From: JBGMEA01 sp963674555
GTDB lineage: Bacteria > Bacillota > Clostridia > Eubacteriales > Anaerofustaceae
Assembly (NCBI GenBank): GCA_963674555.1
Contig: OY771429.1
Location: 124,001-188,000, forward strand
Direction: 5' to 3'
Length of the DNA: 64,000 bases
The notes beneath the pieces were generated by a model. The model was not told the DNA's origin. It worked only from the letters and a program-made list of their open reading frames with translations, and made no database searches. Made by a program: the position numbers and the translations under genes. Shown here in pieces: positions 6,798 through 16,337 of the stretch; the first letter of the stretch is position 1, and each line of letters starts with the position of its first letter.

Positions 6798-9413
6798 ATG
6801 CGCAAGAAAGTAATGGTAATTGACTCCTTTTCGCTTATCTACAAAGCGTTTTACGGAGTAAGACCAATGAAAACCGCGAATGGCACGCCTACGAATGCTG
6901 TATACGGTTTTATTAACATGATCCTAAAATTGATACAAGAACATCAGCCTGAATATTTATTTGCAGCATTTGATATGGGTAAAGCAAATATTCGTTTGGA
7001 TCAATATGAAGACTACAAAGCCGGTAGAGAAACGATGCCTGAAGATCTCGTTCCTCAAATTCCGATCATAATGGATATTTTTGCTAAAGCGGATGTAACC
7101 GTATTACAAAGCAAAGATTACGAAGCGGATGACATCATAGGGCATATAACAAATATGGCAGACGAGCATAATTTCGAAGCAATCGTCGTAAGCGGGGATC
7201 GAGATCTGTTTCAATTGGCAGATGACAATACACTCATACTCTATGCAAAAAAAGGCGTAAGCGATACCATACATGTCGATCCTAATTATATTCGAGAAAC
7301 TTACGGAATTGAGCCGCTTCAACTGATCGATGTAAAAGCTTTGATGGGGGATAAATCTGATAATATCCCCGGTGTGATGGGCGTCGGAGAAAAGACAGCG
7401 CTTAAATTGATCAAAGAATACAAGACGTTAGATGAGGTCTATGCAAACATAGAAAATATCAAAGGAAAACTACATGAGCGCCTTGTAAACGAGAAAGATA
7501 TGGCTTATTTAAGCAGAGATCTTGTGACGATTCATCGTGAAATACCGATAGAGATCGATTTGGAAAACGAGACAACCTATGATTTCTCATCCAAAGACGT
7601 CATTGATATCCTTCAAATATTTGAGATGAAAAATATCATCAAAACACTTGGCGGTACGATCGAAAAAAATGACGTTCACAATGCTGATTTTCAGTTCATT
7701 CATGAAAATGAGTTGGAAGATTTAACCGACAAAACAGTCTCAGTATTATTTAACGCGAAAACTTTTAGACAACCTTTTGATATTGGAATTCACTACGAAA
7801 CTAAAACGGTCGTTATTAAAGATGTTTCATATGATTTTTTCAAAGCCTTGTGTGAAAACCCAAGCATCGAAAAAATATCGCACGGGTTTAAAACGATTTA
7901 TAAACAGCTATTAACAGAAGATATTACTCCGAAACGTTTTACTTTTGACACACTTTTAGCTGCATATGTACTGGACCCTTCCGATGATCGTTACTCTTTG
8001 GATATTTTAGCACAGAGATATCTGGACTATAAAACAGAACGCTTATCAAAACAACCTGTCCAACAATCATTTTTTGACGATAATAAGGATGACACTGCAG
8101 CTTTAACGCAACTATTGGCGACCAATGCGAGTTTGAACTATCAGCTATATGAACTATTTACCGAAAAACTAAACGAAACTTCCATGCTTGATCTTTATTA
8201 TGACATCGAACACAAATTGATGTTTGTTCTTGCAAAAATGGAAATGGAAGGTTTCAAAATCGATATCGAAATGCTCAAAAAATTGGAGCAAGATTTTGAT
8301 ACACGTGCTGACAAACTAACAAACGAAATATTAAAATTAGCAGATAAAACCGAGGAGTTCAATATTAATTCACCAAAACAACTCGGTGTATTGTTATTCG
8401 AAGAAATGGGATTACCTGTTATCAAAAAGACCAAAACAGGCTATTCTACAGACGCAGAAGTTTTGGGAAGATTGGAAGATATGCATCCAATCATCCCTAA
8501 GATCATCGAATTACGAAAAATACTTAAGATAAATTCAACATATATAAAAGGGATCATGAAAATTACAGATCCTAAAACAGATAAGATACATACAACGTTC
8601 AATCAAACCGTTACGTCAACAGGACGCATATCTTCAAGCGCGCCTAATTTACAAAACATACCGATCAAGACCGATGAAGGGAGAGATATCCGAAAAATAT
8701 TTATCCCGTCTTCTGAAAACAACTTATTGATCGATGCGGATTATTCTCAGATCGAACTAAGGATCCTTGCACATATATCCAATGATAAAAACATGATACA
8801 GGCTTTTATTAATAAGGAAGATATCCATTCTAGAACAGCAAGTGAAGTATTCGATGTTCCACTTGAAAAGGTGACGAGCTTGCAGCGTTCGCAGGCAAAA
8901 GCGGTAAATTTCGGCATTGTTTATGGTATCAGTGATTACGGATTGAGCAGGAATTTGCATATTTCAAGAAAAGCTGCGAAGGCATACATTGAGAAATATT
9001 TAAATAGCTTTCCCGGTGTCAAACAATACATGCATGATATTGTAGAACAAGCACGAGAAGATGGTTACAGCATAACCATGTTTGGACGGAGGAGATATAT
9101 CCCGGAGATATATTCCAAAAATTATACGATCAGAAGTTTTGCTGAACGGACAGCATTGAATACCCCGATACAAGGAAGCGCGGCAGATATTATAAAAATT
9201 GCAATGATACACGTTGATGAAGAGTTGCGTAAAGATCATTATAAAGCGAAATTGATTTTACAGATCCACGATGAATTGATCATAGATTGCCCCAAAGATG
9301 AGCTTGAACCGGTAACGCAACTTTTAAAAGAAAAAATGGAAGAAGCAGCGAAGCTTAGTGTGCCGTTAGTCGCAGATATAGCTTCTGCGAGAAATTGGTA
9401 TGACGCAAAATAA
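6798..9413 (+). CDS. polA: DNA polymerase I
   Basis: An 871-residue family A polymerase used in Okazaki fragment processing and repair. Residues 1 to about 290 form the 5'-3' nuclease with metal-binding acidic clusters (SKDYEADDIIG, SGDRDLFQL, MGDKSDNIPG). The middle region (about 300-470) corresponds to the 3'-5' exonuclease fold, but the metal-binding D-x-E motif is gone (VSVLFNAKTF stands in its place), so proofreading should be absent. The polymerase part shows motif A (DYSQIELRILAH), the O helix (RSQAKAVNFGIVYG) and motif C (QIHDELIID). Start at 6798 is normal. coaE follows. Confidence 0.96.
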   Translation: MRKKVMVIDSFSLIYKAFYGVRPMKTANGTPTNAVYGFINMILKLIQEHQPEYLFAAFDMGKANIRLDQYEDYKAGRETMPEDLVPQIPIIMDIFAKADVTVLQSKDYEADDIIGHITNMADEHNFEAIVVSGDRDLFQLADDNTLILYAKKGVSDTIHVDPNYIRETYGIEPLQLIDVKALMGDKSDNIPGVMGVGEKTALKLIKEYKTLDEVYANIENIKGKLHERLVNEKDMAYLSRDLVTIHREIPIEIDLENETTYDFSSKDVIDILQIFEMKNIIKTLGGTIEKNDVHNADFQFIHENELEDLTDKTVSVLFNAKTFRQPFDIGIHYETKTVVIKDVSYDFFKALCENPSIEKISHGFKTIYKQLLTEDITPKRFTFDTLLAAYVLDPSDDRYSLDILAQRYLDYKTERLSKQPVQQSFFDDNKDDTAALTQLLATNASLNYQLYELFTEKLNETSMLDLYYDIEHKLMFVLAKMEMEGFKIDIEMLKKLEQDFDTRADKLTNEILKLADKTEEFNINSPKQLGVLLFEEMGLPVIKKTKTGYSTDAEVLGRLEDMHPIIPKIIELRKILKINSTYIKGIMKITDPKTDKIHTTFNQTVTSTGRISSSAPNLQNIPIKTDEGRDIRKIFIPSSENNLLIDADYSQIELRILAHISNDKNMIQAFINKEDIHSRTASEVFDVPLEKVTSLQRSQAKAVNFGIVYGISDYGLSRNLHISRKAAKAYIEKYLNSFPGVKQYMHDIVEQAREDGYSITMFGRRRYIPEIYSKNYTIRSFAERTALNTPIQGSAADIIKIAMIHVDEELRKDHYKAKLILQIHDELIIDCPKDELEPVTQLLKEKMEEAAKLSVPLVADIASARNWYDAK

Positions 9414-9423
9414 GAGGGATCAA

Positions 9424-10032
9424 ATGAAGATAATTGGTATTACCGGAGGGATCGGCAGCGGCAAGAGTACATTATCAAAATTATTGAGCGAAGCTTATTC
9501 GATCGATGTCATCAATGCTGATGAATTATCGCGACAAGTTATGGAACAAGAAAACACTAAACAAGAAATTGCAACTAAATTTGGCTCTGAGTATTTACAG
9601 ATCGATCATAAGATCGACCGTGACAAATTGGGCGAAGCAGTTTTTTCCGATCCTGCATTAAAACAGAAACTTGAAGCTATTATTCATCCTCATGTACGGG
9701 AACTGTTTTTCGATAACATTATGCAATATAATGCGAAGAATGTACCTTTAGTTATTTATGATTGTCCTTTATTGATCGAAGCTGAATTGCAAGATGATGT
9801 TGATATGACAATTTTAGTTTATGCCGATGAAGAGATGCGTGTTGAGCGAATCATGAAACGTAATGATCTATCGAAAAAACAAGTCCAGGACAGGATGAAT
9901 GCACAAATGAAATTGGAAGATAAGATCCCTTTCGCTGATATGGTCATTTACAATACAGGGACTTACGATGAACTGAGAAACAGTATCGGGCATATATATA
10001 AGGAAATCACAGAATATGTCAAAAACTACTGA
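9424..10032 (+). CDS. coaE: Dephospho-CoA kinase
   Basis: CoaE phosphorylates the ribose 3'-OH of dephospho-CoA, the last step of coenzyme A synthesis. The 202-residue protein has the P-loop GGIGSGKST near residues 7-15, the substrate contact INADELSRQV, the family segment DCPLLIEA, and the lid arginines in RNDLSKKQVQDRM. The ATG at 9424 is preferred over an in-frame upstream ATG at 9400 because it has AGAGGG ahead of it and gives the standard N terminus MKIIGITGG. It sits directly after polA (as in many Firmicutes) and its 3' end overlaps queG by 17 bases. Confidence 0.95.
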   Translation: MKIIGITGGIGSGKSTLSKLLSEAYSIDVINADELSRQVMEQENTKQEIATKFGSEYLQIDHKIDRDKLGEAVFSDPALKQKLEAIIHPHVRELFFDNIMQYNAKNVPLVIYDCPLLIEAELQDDVDMTILVYADEEMRVERIMKRNDLSKKQVQDRMNAQMKLEDKIPFADMVIYNTGTYDELRNSIGHIYKEITEYVKNY

Positions 10033-10936
10033 TACAATTAAACAACTTGCTACAGAAGAAGGGATCGATTTGATCGGTGTCGCTAATTTAGATGAAATAA
10101 ATGCATTCAAAGATCGTTTGTCAGTATATAAGGACAAGTCGATCGCTTTTTTTTCGGGGGATATTTCCGACAAAGTTGATTATACTAAGGTCTGGGATCA
10201 AACAAAAAGTATTATTTCTTTCGGTATTTTGTATAAACATGACATATTGATCCCCGATGACATGCATTCTCGAGGGATCATTGCTTCTTTTGCTCACGGT
10301 GAAGATTATCATATCGTTTTAAAGCATAAAGCTAAAGCATTGATGAGCCGAATTAATGAATCTTTGTTTTCCTGTAATTATAAGATATATATAGACACCG
10401 GTGTTTTATCTGACCGTGTTATGGCTTATTCGGCCGGACTAGGGTTTTATGGGAAGAATAATTTTATTATCAATCCACAATACGGAAGTTTCATTTTCTT
10501 AGGACATATTTTGCTTGACATCGGATTGGAAGGCAATGATCGATTTATGGAGAGTTTTTGTGCGGATTGTCGAAAATGTATAGATGCTTGCCCTACAAAT
10601 GCAATCAAAGAAGATAGACAGTTCGATCACAACAAATGTATTTCCTATTTAACACAAAAGGGAATAAATGAAAATACATACGGATATCTGTACGGATGCG
10701 ATATTTGTCAAAATGCTTGTCCGTTTAATCAAGGCGGTCCGATGACGAATCATGCAGAATTTATAACATCACCCGAAAACGCATATCCAAAGTTGACCGA
10801 GATCATTTCATTGGATCAGAAGGCATTTCTAAAGAAATACGGGAAAAGCACTTTGCGATGGCGAGGTCTTAAGACATTAAAAGCGAATGCACAAAATATA
10901 CTCACACGAAATAATGATGATAATCTTCCGAGATAA
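10016..10936 (+). CDS. queG: Epoxyqueuosine reductase QueG
   Basis: QueG is a cobalamin- and iron-sulfur-dependent enzyme that reduces epoxyqueuosine to queuosine in tRNA, the step after QueA. Two 4Fe-4S motifs are visible: CADCRKCIDACPTNAI and CDICQNACPFN, with a further cysteine in HNKCISYL. The cobalamin-binding N-terminal part carries YSAGLGFYGKNNFIINPQYGSFIFLG-type residues (about 135-165). At 306 residues it is the short Firmicutes form without a full HEAT-repeat tail. It overlaps coaE at its 5' end, and its last 35 bases overlap the convergent B12-binding radical SAM gene. Confidence 0.93.
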   Translation: MSKTTDTIKQLATEEGIDLIGVANLDEINAFKDRLSVYKDKSIAFFSGDISDKVDYTKVWDQTKSIISFGILYKHDILIPDDMHSRGIIASFAHGEDYHIVLKHKAKALMSRINESLFSCNYKIYIDTGVLSDRVMAYSAGLGFYGKNNFIINPQYGSFIFLGHILLDIGLEGNDRFMESFCADCRKCIDACPTNAIKEDRQFDHNKCISYLTQKGINENTYGYLYGCDICQNACPFNQGGPMTNHAEFITSPENAYPKLTEIISLDQKAFLKKYGKSTLRWRGLKTLKANAQNILTRNNDDNLPR

Positions 10937-12632
10937 TTCTGTGCACATTTCGTCTAAATATGTTTTCTTCTTTTTTATCTAAAAAAACGGTAAATGTTTC
11001 TTTGGATTCGCGTGTTTCAGGATCTATCGGCAAGATAATGAATTCTGTTTTTTTAGTGATTTCCTTAGGTTGCATCCCAAGAAATCCAGGGAGGAACATA
11101 TTGATATTTTTTTCTTCGTTTATGAAGGTAAAAATATCTTTTTGATTTACAACAGAAACACTCTGTTGAAGAAAATCAGGTAGATGCAGTGTATTATTTT
11201 TCAGATAATCAAAAGCCAACAAATACTGTGCAGTATCTTTATAAGAATAGGTAATCATAAATTCCAATAGTATCGTATAAAGTTCTTTACGTGACACAGA
11301 GCGATGATCGGAAATCATTTGATCGTAAAACAACGCAAAATGATTATAGAAGTCAAAAGGACTGTCATAATAGGTGTCCAAAAGGTACTGTATGGTTTCG
11401 GAAAATGCTCCGGAATTGTAGTATTTTTCAACGATGTTTGTTACAGACTTCAAGAGTTTCTTGTCATCGTAAGAGAGTGTTGCAGTACATAATGCTTCAT
11501 ATGGTGGATAATCACTGTAACTAATGTCATATTGTTCGACATTAGTTTTTAGATCGGTTCCGTTTAATAATTTCAAAAAACCCAGCTGGAGCATATGAGG
11601 ACCGATATGGTATAAGTAGTCAAAACCTTTTTTGAATGTCTCTAGTGTCTCGTAAGGTAAAAGCGCTATAAGATCCGCATGTACATGGATATTCTTTTTT
11701 ACGATAATTTTCATCATGACTTCTCTGAATTTAACTAAGTCATTTTTGCGATTGATCGCATCTAAAGTAGCAGGGTTCGTTGTCTGTAAACCGACTTCGA
11801 TTTGAAAACATCCTAAAGGAGCATTGTTCAATAACTCGATTAATTTATTCGTCATAAGTTCGGCACATATTTCAAAATGGAAATTCGTGCATATATTATT
11901 CGCTATTATAAATTCAATGATCTCATAGGCGCGTCGTGCATTTGTATTAAATGTTCTATCAACAAATTTAATTTGCTTAACTTTGTGATCTATAAAAAAA
12001 AGCAGTTCTTTTTTTATACGGTCAATAGGCACATAACGCTGTGTTTTGTCTAAGTGTGATATACAATAACTGCATCGAAACGGACAGCCGCGTGATGATT
12101 CATAGTAGATGATTTTGTGTTTTAATTGATTGTTTAACATGGATTCATTATAAGGAAATGTTCGTTCAGAAAAAGTGAATTTGATTGTATCATTCGGATC
12201 ATATGCTTTATTTTTATTGTAGATTCCGGGAATATCTAAAGGTGACCGATCGTTATTTATGGCTTCAATAAATTGATCAATGATTGGTTCTCCCTCGCCT
12301 GAAATTATATAATCAATTTGATCATATGTGTTCAGATATTCATTTGGGGTAAAAGCAACTTCGCTCCCGCCAAGCACGATCATACATTTTTTTAATTTTT
12401 TTAGATCTGATGCAATTTTAAGGATCATCTCAATGTTCCAAATATATGCAGAAAACATATAAACATCGGCATTTGCGGAGTAAAGTTCTTCAAGGATCAA
12501 ATCAACAGATTGATTGATGTTGAATTCCAAGAGTTTTATTTGTTGCTTATATGAGGATGAAGCATAAATCGAATAAATCGATAGGGAAGAATGTGTGTAG
12601 CTAGCATTAATTGCTATAAGAGTATATTTCAT
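10902..12632 (-). CDS. B12-binding domain radical SAM protein (DUF4080)
   Basis: A 576-residue radical SAM enzyme. The N-terminal part (about 1-140) has a cobalamin-binding Rossmann fold (VYMFSAYIWNIE, VLGGSEVAFTP); the radical SAM core follows with the cluster motif CPFRCSYC inside YYESSRGCPFRCSYCISHL, then a DUF4080 C-terminal domain (about 370-576). The reaction is unknown; related proteins act as methylases or other B12-radical enzymes. The start at 12632 has AGAGGA ahead of it and gives MKYTLIAINASYTHSS, the typical N terminus; an upstream in-frame start at 12674 is less likely. It is convergent with and overlaps queG, with no terminator between them. Confidence 0.88.
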   Translation of the reverse strand: MKYTLIAINASYTHSSLSIYSIYASSSYKQQIKLLEFNINQSVDLILEELYSANADVYMFSAYIWNIEMILKIASDLKKLKKCMIVLGGSEVAFTPNEYLNTYDQIDYIISGEGEPIIDQFIEAINNDRSPLDIPGIYNKNKAYDPNDTIKFTFSERTFPYNESMLNNQLKHKIIYYESSRGCPFRCSYCISHLDKTQRYVPIDRIKKELLFFIDHKVKQIKFVDRTFNTNARRAYEIIEFIIANNICTNFHFEICAELMTNKLIELLNNAPLGCFQIEVGLQTTNPATLDAINRKNDLVKFREVMMKIIVKKNIHVHADLIALLPYETLETFKKGFDYLYHIGPHMLQLGFLKLLNGTDLKTNVEQYDISYSDYPPYEALCTATLSYDDKKLLKSVTNIVEKYYNSGAFSETIQYLLDTYYDSPFDFYNHFALFYDQMISDHRSVSRKELYTILLEFMITYSYKDTAQYLLAFDYLKNNTLHLPDFLQQSVSVVNQKDIFTFINEEKNINMFLPGFLGMQPKEITKKTEFIILPIDPETRESKETFTVFLDKKEENIFRRNVHRIISEDYHHYFV

Positions 12633-12692
12633 TAACTTATCCTCTGTTAAAATCATCTGTATAAAGTATATCATATAAAATTGTAAACAATG

Positions 12693-12721
12693 TGGAAATA
12701 TCTTATAGGTAATAGTATAAT
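12693..12721 (+). promoter_or_regulatory. Probable promoter of rpe
   Basis: TGGAAA at 12693-12698 and a perfect TATAAT at 12716-12721 with a 17-base spacer. Transcription would start near 12728, about 20 bases before the rpe start. Confidence 0.55.
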
Positions 12722-12749
12722 GGAATAAGAATGTAGTTGAGGTTGAAAT

Positions 12750-13400
12750 ATGATTAAATTATCACCGTCATTATTGGCAGCTGATTTCACGAATTTAGAA
12801 CGAGACATTAGATTATTGGAAAATGCCGGAATTGATATGCTGCATATAGATATCATGGATGGTCATTTTGTCCCAAATATTACTTTTGGTCCTGATCAAA
12901 TAAAACAGATCAGAAAGATCACTTCCATGTGTTTTGATGTACATTTAATGATCGAAGATCCCGAAGAATATATTGATGTGTTTGCAGAAGCGGGTTGTGA
13001 TATTATTACGGTGCATACGGAATCAGCGCATCATTTAAATAAAACCATTAATTCAATAAAAAAATGCGGTATAAAAGTAGGCGTTTCATTAAACCCTGCA
13101 ACATCGCTAACTACTTTAGATTATGTTTTAGATGATATCGACATGATCTTGATCATGTGTGTGAATCCCGGTTACGGCGGACAAAAATTTATCCCGAATT
13201 CTATTCAAAAAATTAAGGACACAAGAAAACTAATTGGCGATAAAAACATTGATATTGAAGTTGACGGTGGAATTAATTTGCTCACCGCACCGCAAGTGAT
13301 CGAAGCCGGTGCAAATGTACTTGTTGCGGGATCATATACATTTAATGGAGATGTTGTGGAGAATATAAAAAACATAAAAGCAGTTTTCCCTAATACTTAA
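12750..13400 (+). CDS. rpe: Ribulose-phosphate 3-epimerase
   Basis: Interconverts ribulose 5-phosphate and xylulose 5-phosphate in the non-oxidative pentose phosphate pathway. The 216-residue TIM barrel has the standard start KLSPSLLAADFTNL, the metal and catalytic region HIDIMDGHFVPNITFGP, the second metal segment FDVHLMIEDP, the loop CVNPGYGGQKFIP, the catalytic aspartate in EVDGGIN, and the phosphate-binding VAGSYTFNGD. It is a single-gene unit with its own promoter and a terminator shared with the convergent trxA. Confidence 0.96.
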   Translation: MIKLSPSLLAADFTNLERDIRLLENAGIDMLHIDIMDGHFVPNITFGPDQIKQIRKITSMCFDVHLMIEDPEEYIDVFAEAGCDIITVHTESAHHLNKTINSIKKCGIKVGVSLNPATSLTTLDYVLDDIDMILIMCVNPGYGGQKFIPNSIQKIKDTRKLIGDKNIDIEVDGGINLLTAPQVIEAGANVLVAGSYTFNGDVVENIKNIKAVFPNT

Positions 13401-13405
13401 ATAAA

Positions 13406-13430
13406 AAAAGCTGTCATATAGACAGCTTTT
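13406..13430. terminator. Bidirectional terminator between rpe and trxA
   Basis: AAAAGCTGTC and GACAGCTTTT form a ten-pair hairpin with an ATATA loop; the A-run on one side and T-run on the other allow termination of both rpe and the convergent trxA. Confidence 0.85.
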
Positions 13431-13435
13431 AAATT

Positions 13436-13756
13436 TTATAGATCGTTAATGATTCTCATATAGGCAGCTTTACCTTGTGCTCCTACTTGTTGTGTAACGA
13501 TTTTTCCATCTTTGAAAAAAATCATCGTTGGTATACTCATGACTTGATAGGTTGCAGCTGTTTCTCGCGCTTCATCCACATTCAATTTGCAAACTTTTAT
13601 TTTATCTGACATCTCAGAAGCTAATTCTTCAACTATTGGTGTTACCATTCTGCAAGGTCCACACCATTCAGCCCAAAAGTCTACCATAACCGGTAGGGTT
13701 GATTCCAATACTTCACTTTTGAAGTTATCATTGTTCAATACAATTACATTTGACAT
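13436..13756 (-). CDS. trxA: Thioredoxin
   Basis: A 106-residue cytosolic thioredoxin with the active site WCGPC at about residues 30-34 and the cis-proline segment SIPTMIFF. It reduces protein disulfides with electrons from thioredoxin reductase (trxB at 48049). A strong AGGAGG Shine-Dalgarno precedes the ATG at 13756. It is a single-gene unit read from the minus strand, divergent from the decarboxylase gene, and ends at the shared terminator. Confidence 0.96.
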   Translation of the reverse strand: MSNVIVLNNDNFKSEVLESTLPVMVDFWAEWCGPCRMVTPIVEELASEMSDKIKVCKLNVDEARETAATYQVMSIPTMIFFKDGKIVTQQVGAQGKAAYMRIINDL

Positions 13757-13789
13757 GATGGCCTCCTTTTCATATTAAGTATTAATTTT

Positions 13790-13798
13790 ATTATATCA
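13790..13798 (-). promoter_or_regulatory. Extended -10 promoter of trxA
   Basis: On the minus strand this reads TGATATAAT. The -35 position holds only GATACA (13813-13818), so the extended -10 probably compensates. The leader would be about 28 bases and carries the AGGAGG site. Confidence 0.6.
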
Positions 13799-13874
13799 CA
13801 TTATATTTATTATGTATCTTTTTCTAAAAAAAAGAAAATAATACTTCAATAGCTTTTCGAGCACTCTTTCTTTT

Positions 13875-13904
13875 TTGATTGAATTCATGTAAACTTTGTA
13901 TAAG
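13875..13904 (+). promoter_or_regulatory. Possible promoter of the decarboxylase-tmk-darA-holB-ricT block
   Basis: TTGATT at 13875-13880 and TATAAG at 13899-13904 with an 18-base spacer, about 20 bases before the start codon. Moderate match only. Confidence 0.4.
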
Positions 13905-13923
13905 TCTATTATTAAGGTATGTT

Positions 13924-15315
13924 ATGGAAAGAAAATTAAGCGAAGAAATAGAAAATTATTTAAAAATGAATCCTGTCAGATTTCATGTTCCTTCTCATAA
14001 AGGAAAAGGTAATCTGTTTGACAATACATATTTAAGGGATATTACTGAATTACCATTTTCTGATAATTTAAATGATCCGAATTCTATTATACAGATTGAA
14101 GAACAAAAAGCATCTGAAATATTTAATTCTCACAGCACACTATTTACGGTAAATGGTGCAACGGCCGCAGTTATGACGTCTATGATGGCTACAATAAAAC
14201 CGCGTGAAAAACTCTTATTGCCTACAAATTCTCACATTAGCTGTTACTATGGAGCGATTCATGCGGATGCACAAATTATTCCGCTAAAGGTTAAAAATTT
14301 TGCAACTGGTGTCACATATGAAGAAGTCTTATCTGCGCTAGCGGAACATAATGATATCAACGTTTGCGTTATAACGAATCCTACTTATTATGGTTGTTGT
14401 AATGATATTGAAAAAATTTGCAGGGAGTTGCATAAGCACGATATTACTGTAATCGTGGATGAATCTCACGGTACACATTTTCATTTTTCTGATCTGTATC
14501 CGGTCAGTGCGGTGGATTGCTGTGCTGATATTGTTGTTCACAGTGGGCATAAAACGATCAATGGCTTGACTCAGACCGGTCTGATACACTTGATTTCTAA
14601 AAAAATCGATACTCAAGCTGTCCGATCCAAGTTGCGTCTGGTGCAAAGCACATCACCGTCTTATCTTTTATTGCTTTCTTTGATTGATGCAATACAACAG
14701 CTAAAAACGAGCAGTAATATTTTAAACAAGATAAATATATGGTATAATTCATTGGAAAGTGAATTAAATAAAAATAGCTTTTTCACATTGCTCAATCATC
14801 GTTTATTTCTAGATGGGCAAACATATAATTATGACCCTATGAAACTCTATTTATCGGCATCTGATAAAGAAATATCGGGATATGATTTAGCTGGTATTTT
14901 GGAATCAAAATTCGCAATTTATTCAGAAATGTCGGATGATGACTGCGTACTATTGGTAAGCGGTTTAAATGCGACAAAAAACGATTATTCAACGCTATTG
15001 GATGCACTTGAAAGTATAAGAACAGATAATAACAAAAGGAATCTTACGAAAAATAAATTTGAGCAGGACCCATACTGTTATGATCATAAACAGGTCTTGT
15101 CGATCCGAGATGCTTATTTTTCTGACAGTGAATATAAGGAATTCGTTAATACCACCGGTGAGATTTCGGCAGAATTCGTCATGGCATATCCACCGGGTGT
15201 ACCGATACTGATCCCGGGATCATTGATCGATAATGAAGTTATAACAACCATTAAAAATTCAAAGAAGCATTTTAACGGTATCTTAAATGGATACATAAAA
15301 ATAGTAAAACGGTGA
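13924..15315 (+). CDS. Orn/Lys/Arg decarboxylase family PLP enzyme (YaaO type)
   Basis: A 463-residue fold-type I PLP enzyme of the short Gram-positive Orn/Lys/Arg decarboxylase group, which supplies polyamine precursors such as agmatine or cadaverine. Visible are the family N terminus FHVPSHKGKG, the PLP-ring region DESHGTHFHFS and the Schiff-base lysine in VVHSGHKTINGLTQTG; a C-terminal domain near the end has YPPGVPILIPG. The substrate is not certain. The start at 13924 is chosen because an upstream TTG at 13879 lies within the promoter. It leads the same block as Bacillus yaaO-tmk-yaaQ-holB-yaaT. Confidence 0.88.
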   Translation: MERKLSEEIENYLKMNPVRFHVPSHKGKGNLFDNTYLRDITELPFSDNLNDPNSIIQIEEQKASEIFNSHSTLFTVNGATAAVMTSMMATIKPREKLLLPTNSHISCYYGAIHADAQIIPLKVKNFATGVTYEEVLSALAEHNDINVCVITNPTYYGCCNDIEKICRELHKHDITVIVDESHGTHFHFSDLYPVSAVDCCADIVVHSGHKTINGLTQTGLIHLISKKIDTQAVRSKLRLVQSTSPSYLLLLSLIDAIQQLKTSSNILNKINIWYNSLESELNKNSFFTLLNHRLFLDGQTYNYDPMKLYLSASDKEISGYDLAGILESKFAIYSEMSDDDCVLLVSGLNATKNDYSTLLDALESIRTDNNKRNLTKNKFEQDPYCYDHKQVLSIRDAYFSDSEYKEFVNTTGEISAEFVMAYPPGVPILIPGSLIDNEVITTIKNSKKHFNGILNGYIKIVKR

Positions 15316-15320
15316 CACAT

Positions 15321-15995
15321 ATGCATGGCAAATTATTCGTTATTGAAGGTCTCGACGGTAGCGGAAAACAAACACAATCAAATATGTTATATGAGCGACT
15401 GATAAATCAGGGATATCAAATCATTAAAAAAGAATATCCCAATTATAAAAGTGAATCATCTTCACTTGTTAAAATGTATTTGCGTGGTGATTTCGGAAAC
15501 AATCCTGAAGATGTGAGCCCATATATATCATCTACTTTTTTTGCAGCAGATAGATATGCGTCTTACAAAACCGAGTATGAAACGTACTATATGAACGGTG
15601 GATTGGTTATTACAGATCGCTACACGACGTCCAATATGGTTCATCAAGCTTCTAAAATACATGACAACGTAGAAAAAGAAAAATTCTTATCTTGGCTATG
15701 GGAATTGGAATTCAACATCTATAAAATACCTGTGCCCACTCAAGTTTTCTTTCTTGATGTAAAGCCTGAAATAGCTATTGAAATGATGAAAAACAGAGAT
15801 AATAAGTTTTCGAATAAGAAGCAAAAAGATATTCATGAGATCAATAGAAATCACTTACAAGACTCATATGAAAATGCTTTATATTTAGTTGAAAAATATA
15901 ATTGGGAAAAAATCGAATGCAGTACAGAAAATGGAATAAAATCTCTTGAGGAAATAAATCAGATCTTATACGATAAATTTATTCCATATTTATAA
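15321..15995 (+). CDS. tmk: Thymidylate kinase
   Basis: Phosphorylates dTMP to dTDP. The 224-residue protein has the P-loop EGLDGSGKQTQ near residues 10-20, the DRY-type motif TDRYTTSNMVHQ, and a lid region with RDNKFSNKKQKD. It belongs to the slightly longer clostridial thymidylate kinase variant rather than the E. coli form. The ATG at 15321 is preferred, with GGTGA at 15311-15315 in front; a GTG at 15312 overlapping the previous stop codon is an alternative. It sits in the conserved tmk-darA-holB order. Confidence 0.92.
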   Translation: MHGKLFVIEGLDGSGKQTQSNMLYERLINQGYQIIKKEYPNYKSESSSLVKMYLRGDFGNNPEDVSPYISSTFFAADRYASYKTEYETYYMNGGLVITDRYTTSNMVHQASKIHDNVEKEKFLSWLWELEFNIYKIPVPTQVFFLDVKPEIAIEMMKNRDNKFSNKKQKDIHEINRNHLQDSYENALYLVEKYNWEKIECSTENGIKSLEEINQILYDKFIPYL

Positions 15996-16006
15996 AGGGT
16001 AAATCG

Positions 16007-16336
16007 ATGAAATTGATCATTGCAATTGTTCAAAATGAAGATGCATACACACTGTCAGATGCGCTTATGGACGCTGAATTTAATGTAACAAAGTTATCCA
16101 GCACAGGTGGTTTTTTAAAAATGGATAATGTAACGCTACTGATAGGAACTGAGAAAGAAAAAGTTGATCAGGCTGTTGAAATTATTGCCGGAATTTGCAA
16201 AAGCAGAGAACAATCAATTTCAGCACCAATTCCAAGAGTCGGCTCAAATAATGAATTTTCATCTTATCCAATAAAGTTTGAAGTGGGTGGCGCTACTGTA
16301 TTTGTGATTGATGTTGACAGATTTGAGAAATTTTAA
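16007..16336 (+). CDS. darA: Cyclic di-AMP receptor DarA (PII-like)
   Basis: A 109-residue PII-like trimeric protein of the YaaQ/DarA/PstA family, which binds the second messenger cyclic di-AMP. It begins MKLIIAIVQNEDA, followed by the ligand-binding loop region FNVTKLSSTGGFLKMDN and TLLIGTEKEKVDQA, all characteristic. The downstream target of DarA is unknown in most species. AAAGGG precedes the start. It lies between tmk and holB as in Bacillus, which makes the assignment safe. No cyclic di-AMP synthase or phosphodiesterase is in the window. Confidence 0.94.
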   Translation: MKLIIAIVQNEDAYTLSDALMDAEFNVTKLSSTGGFLKMDNVTLLIGTEKEKVDQAVEIIAGICKSREQSISAPIPRVGSNNEFSSYPIKFEVGGATVFVIDVDRFEKF

Positions 16337-16337
16337 T

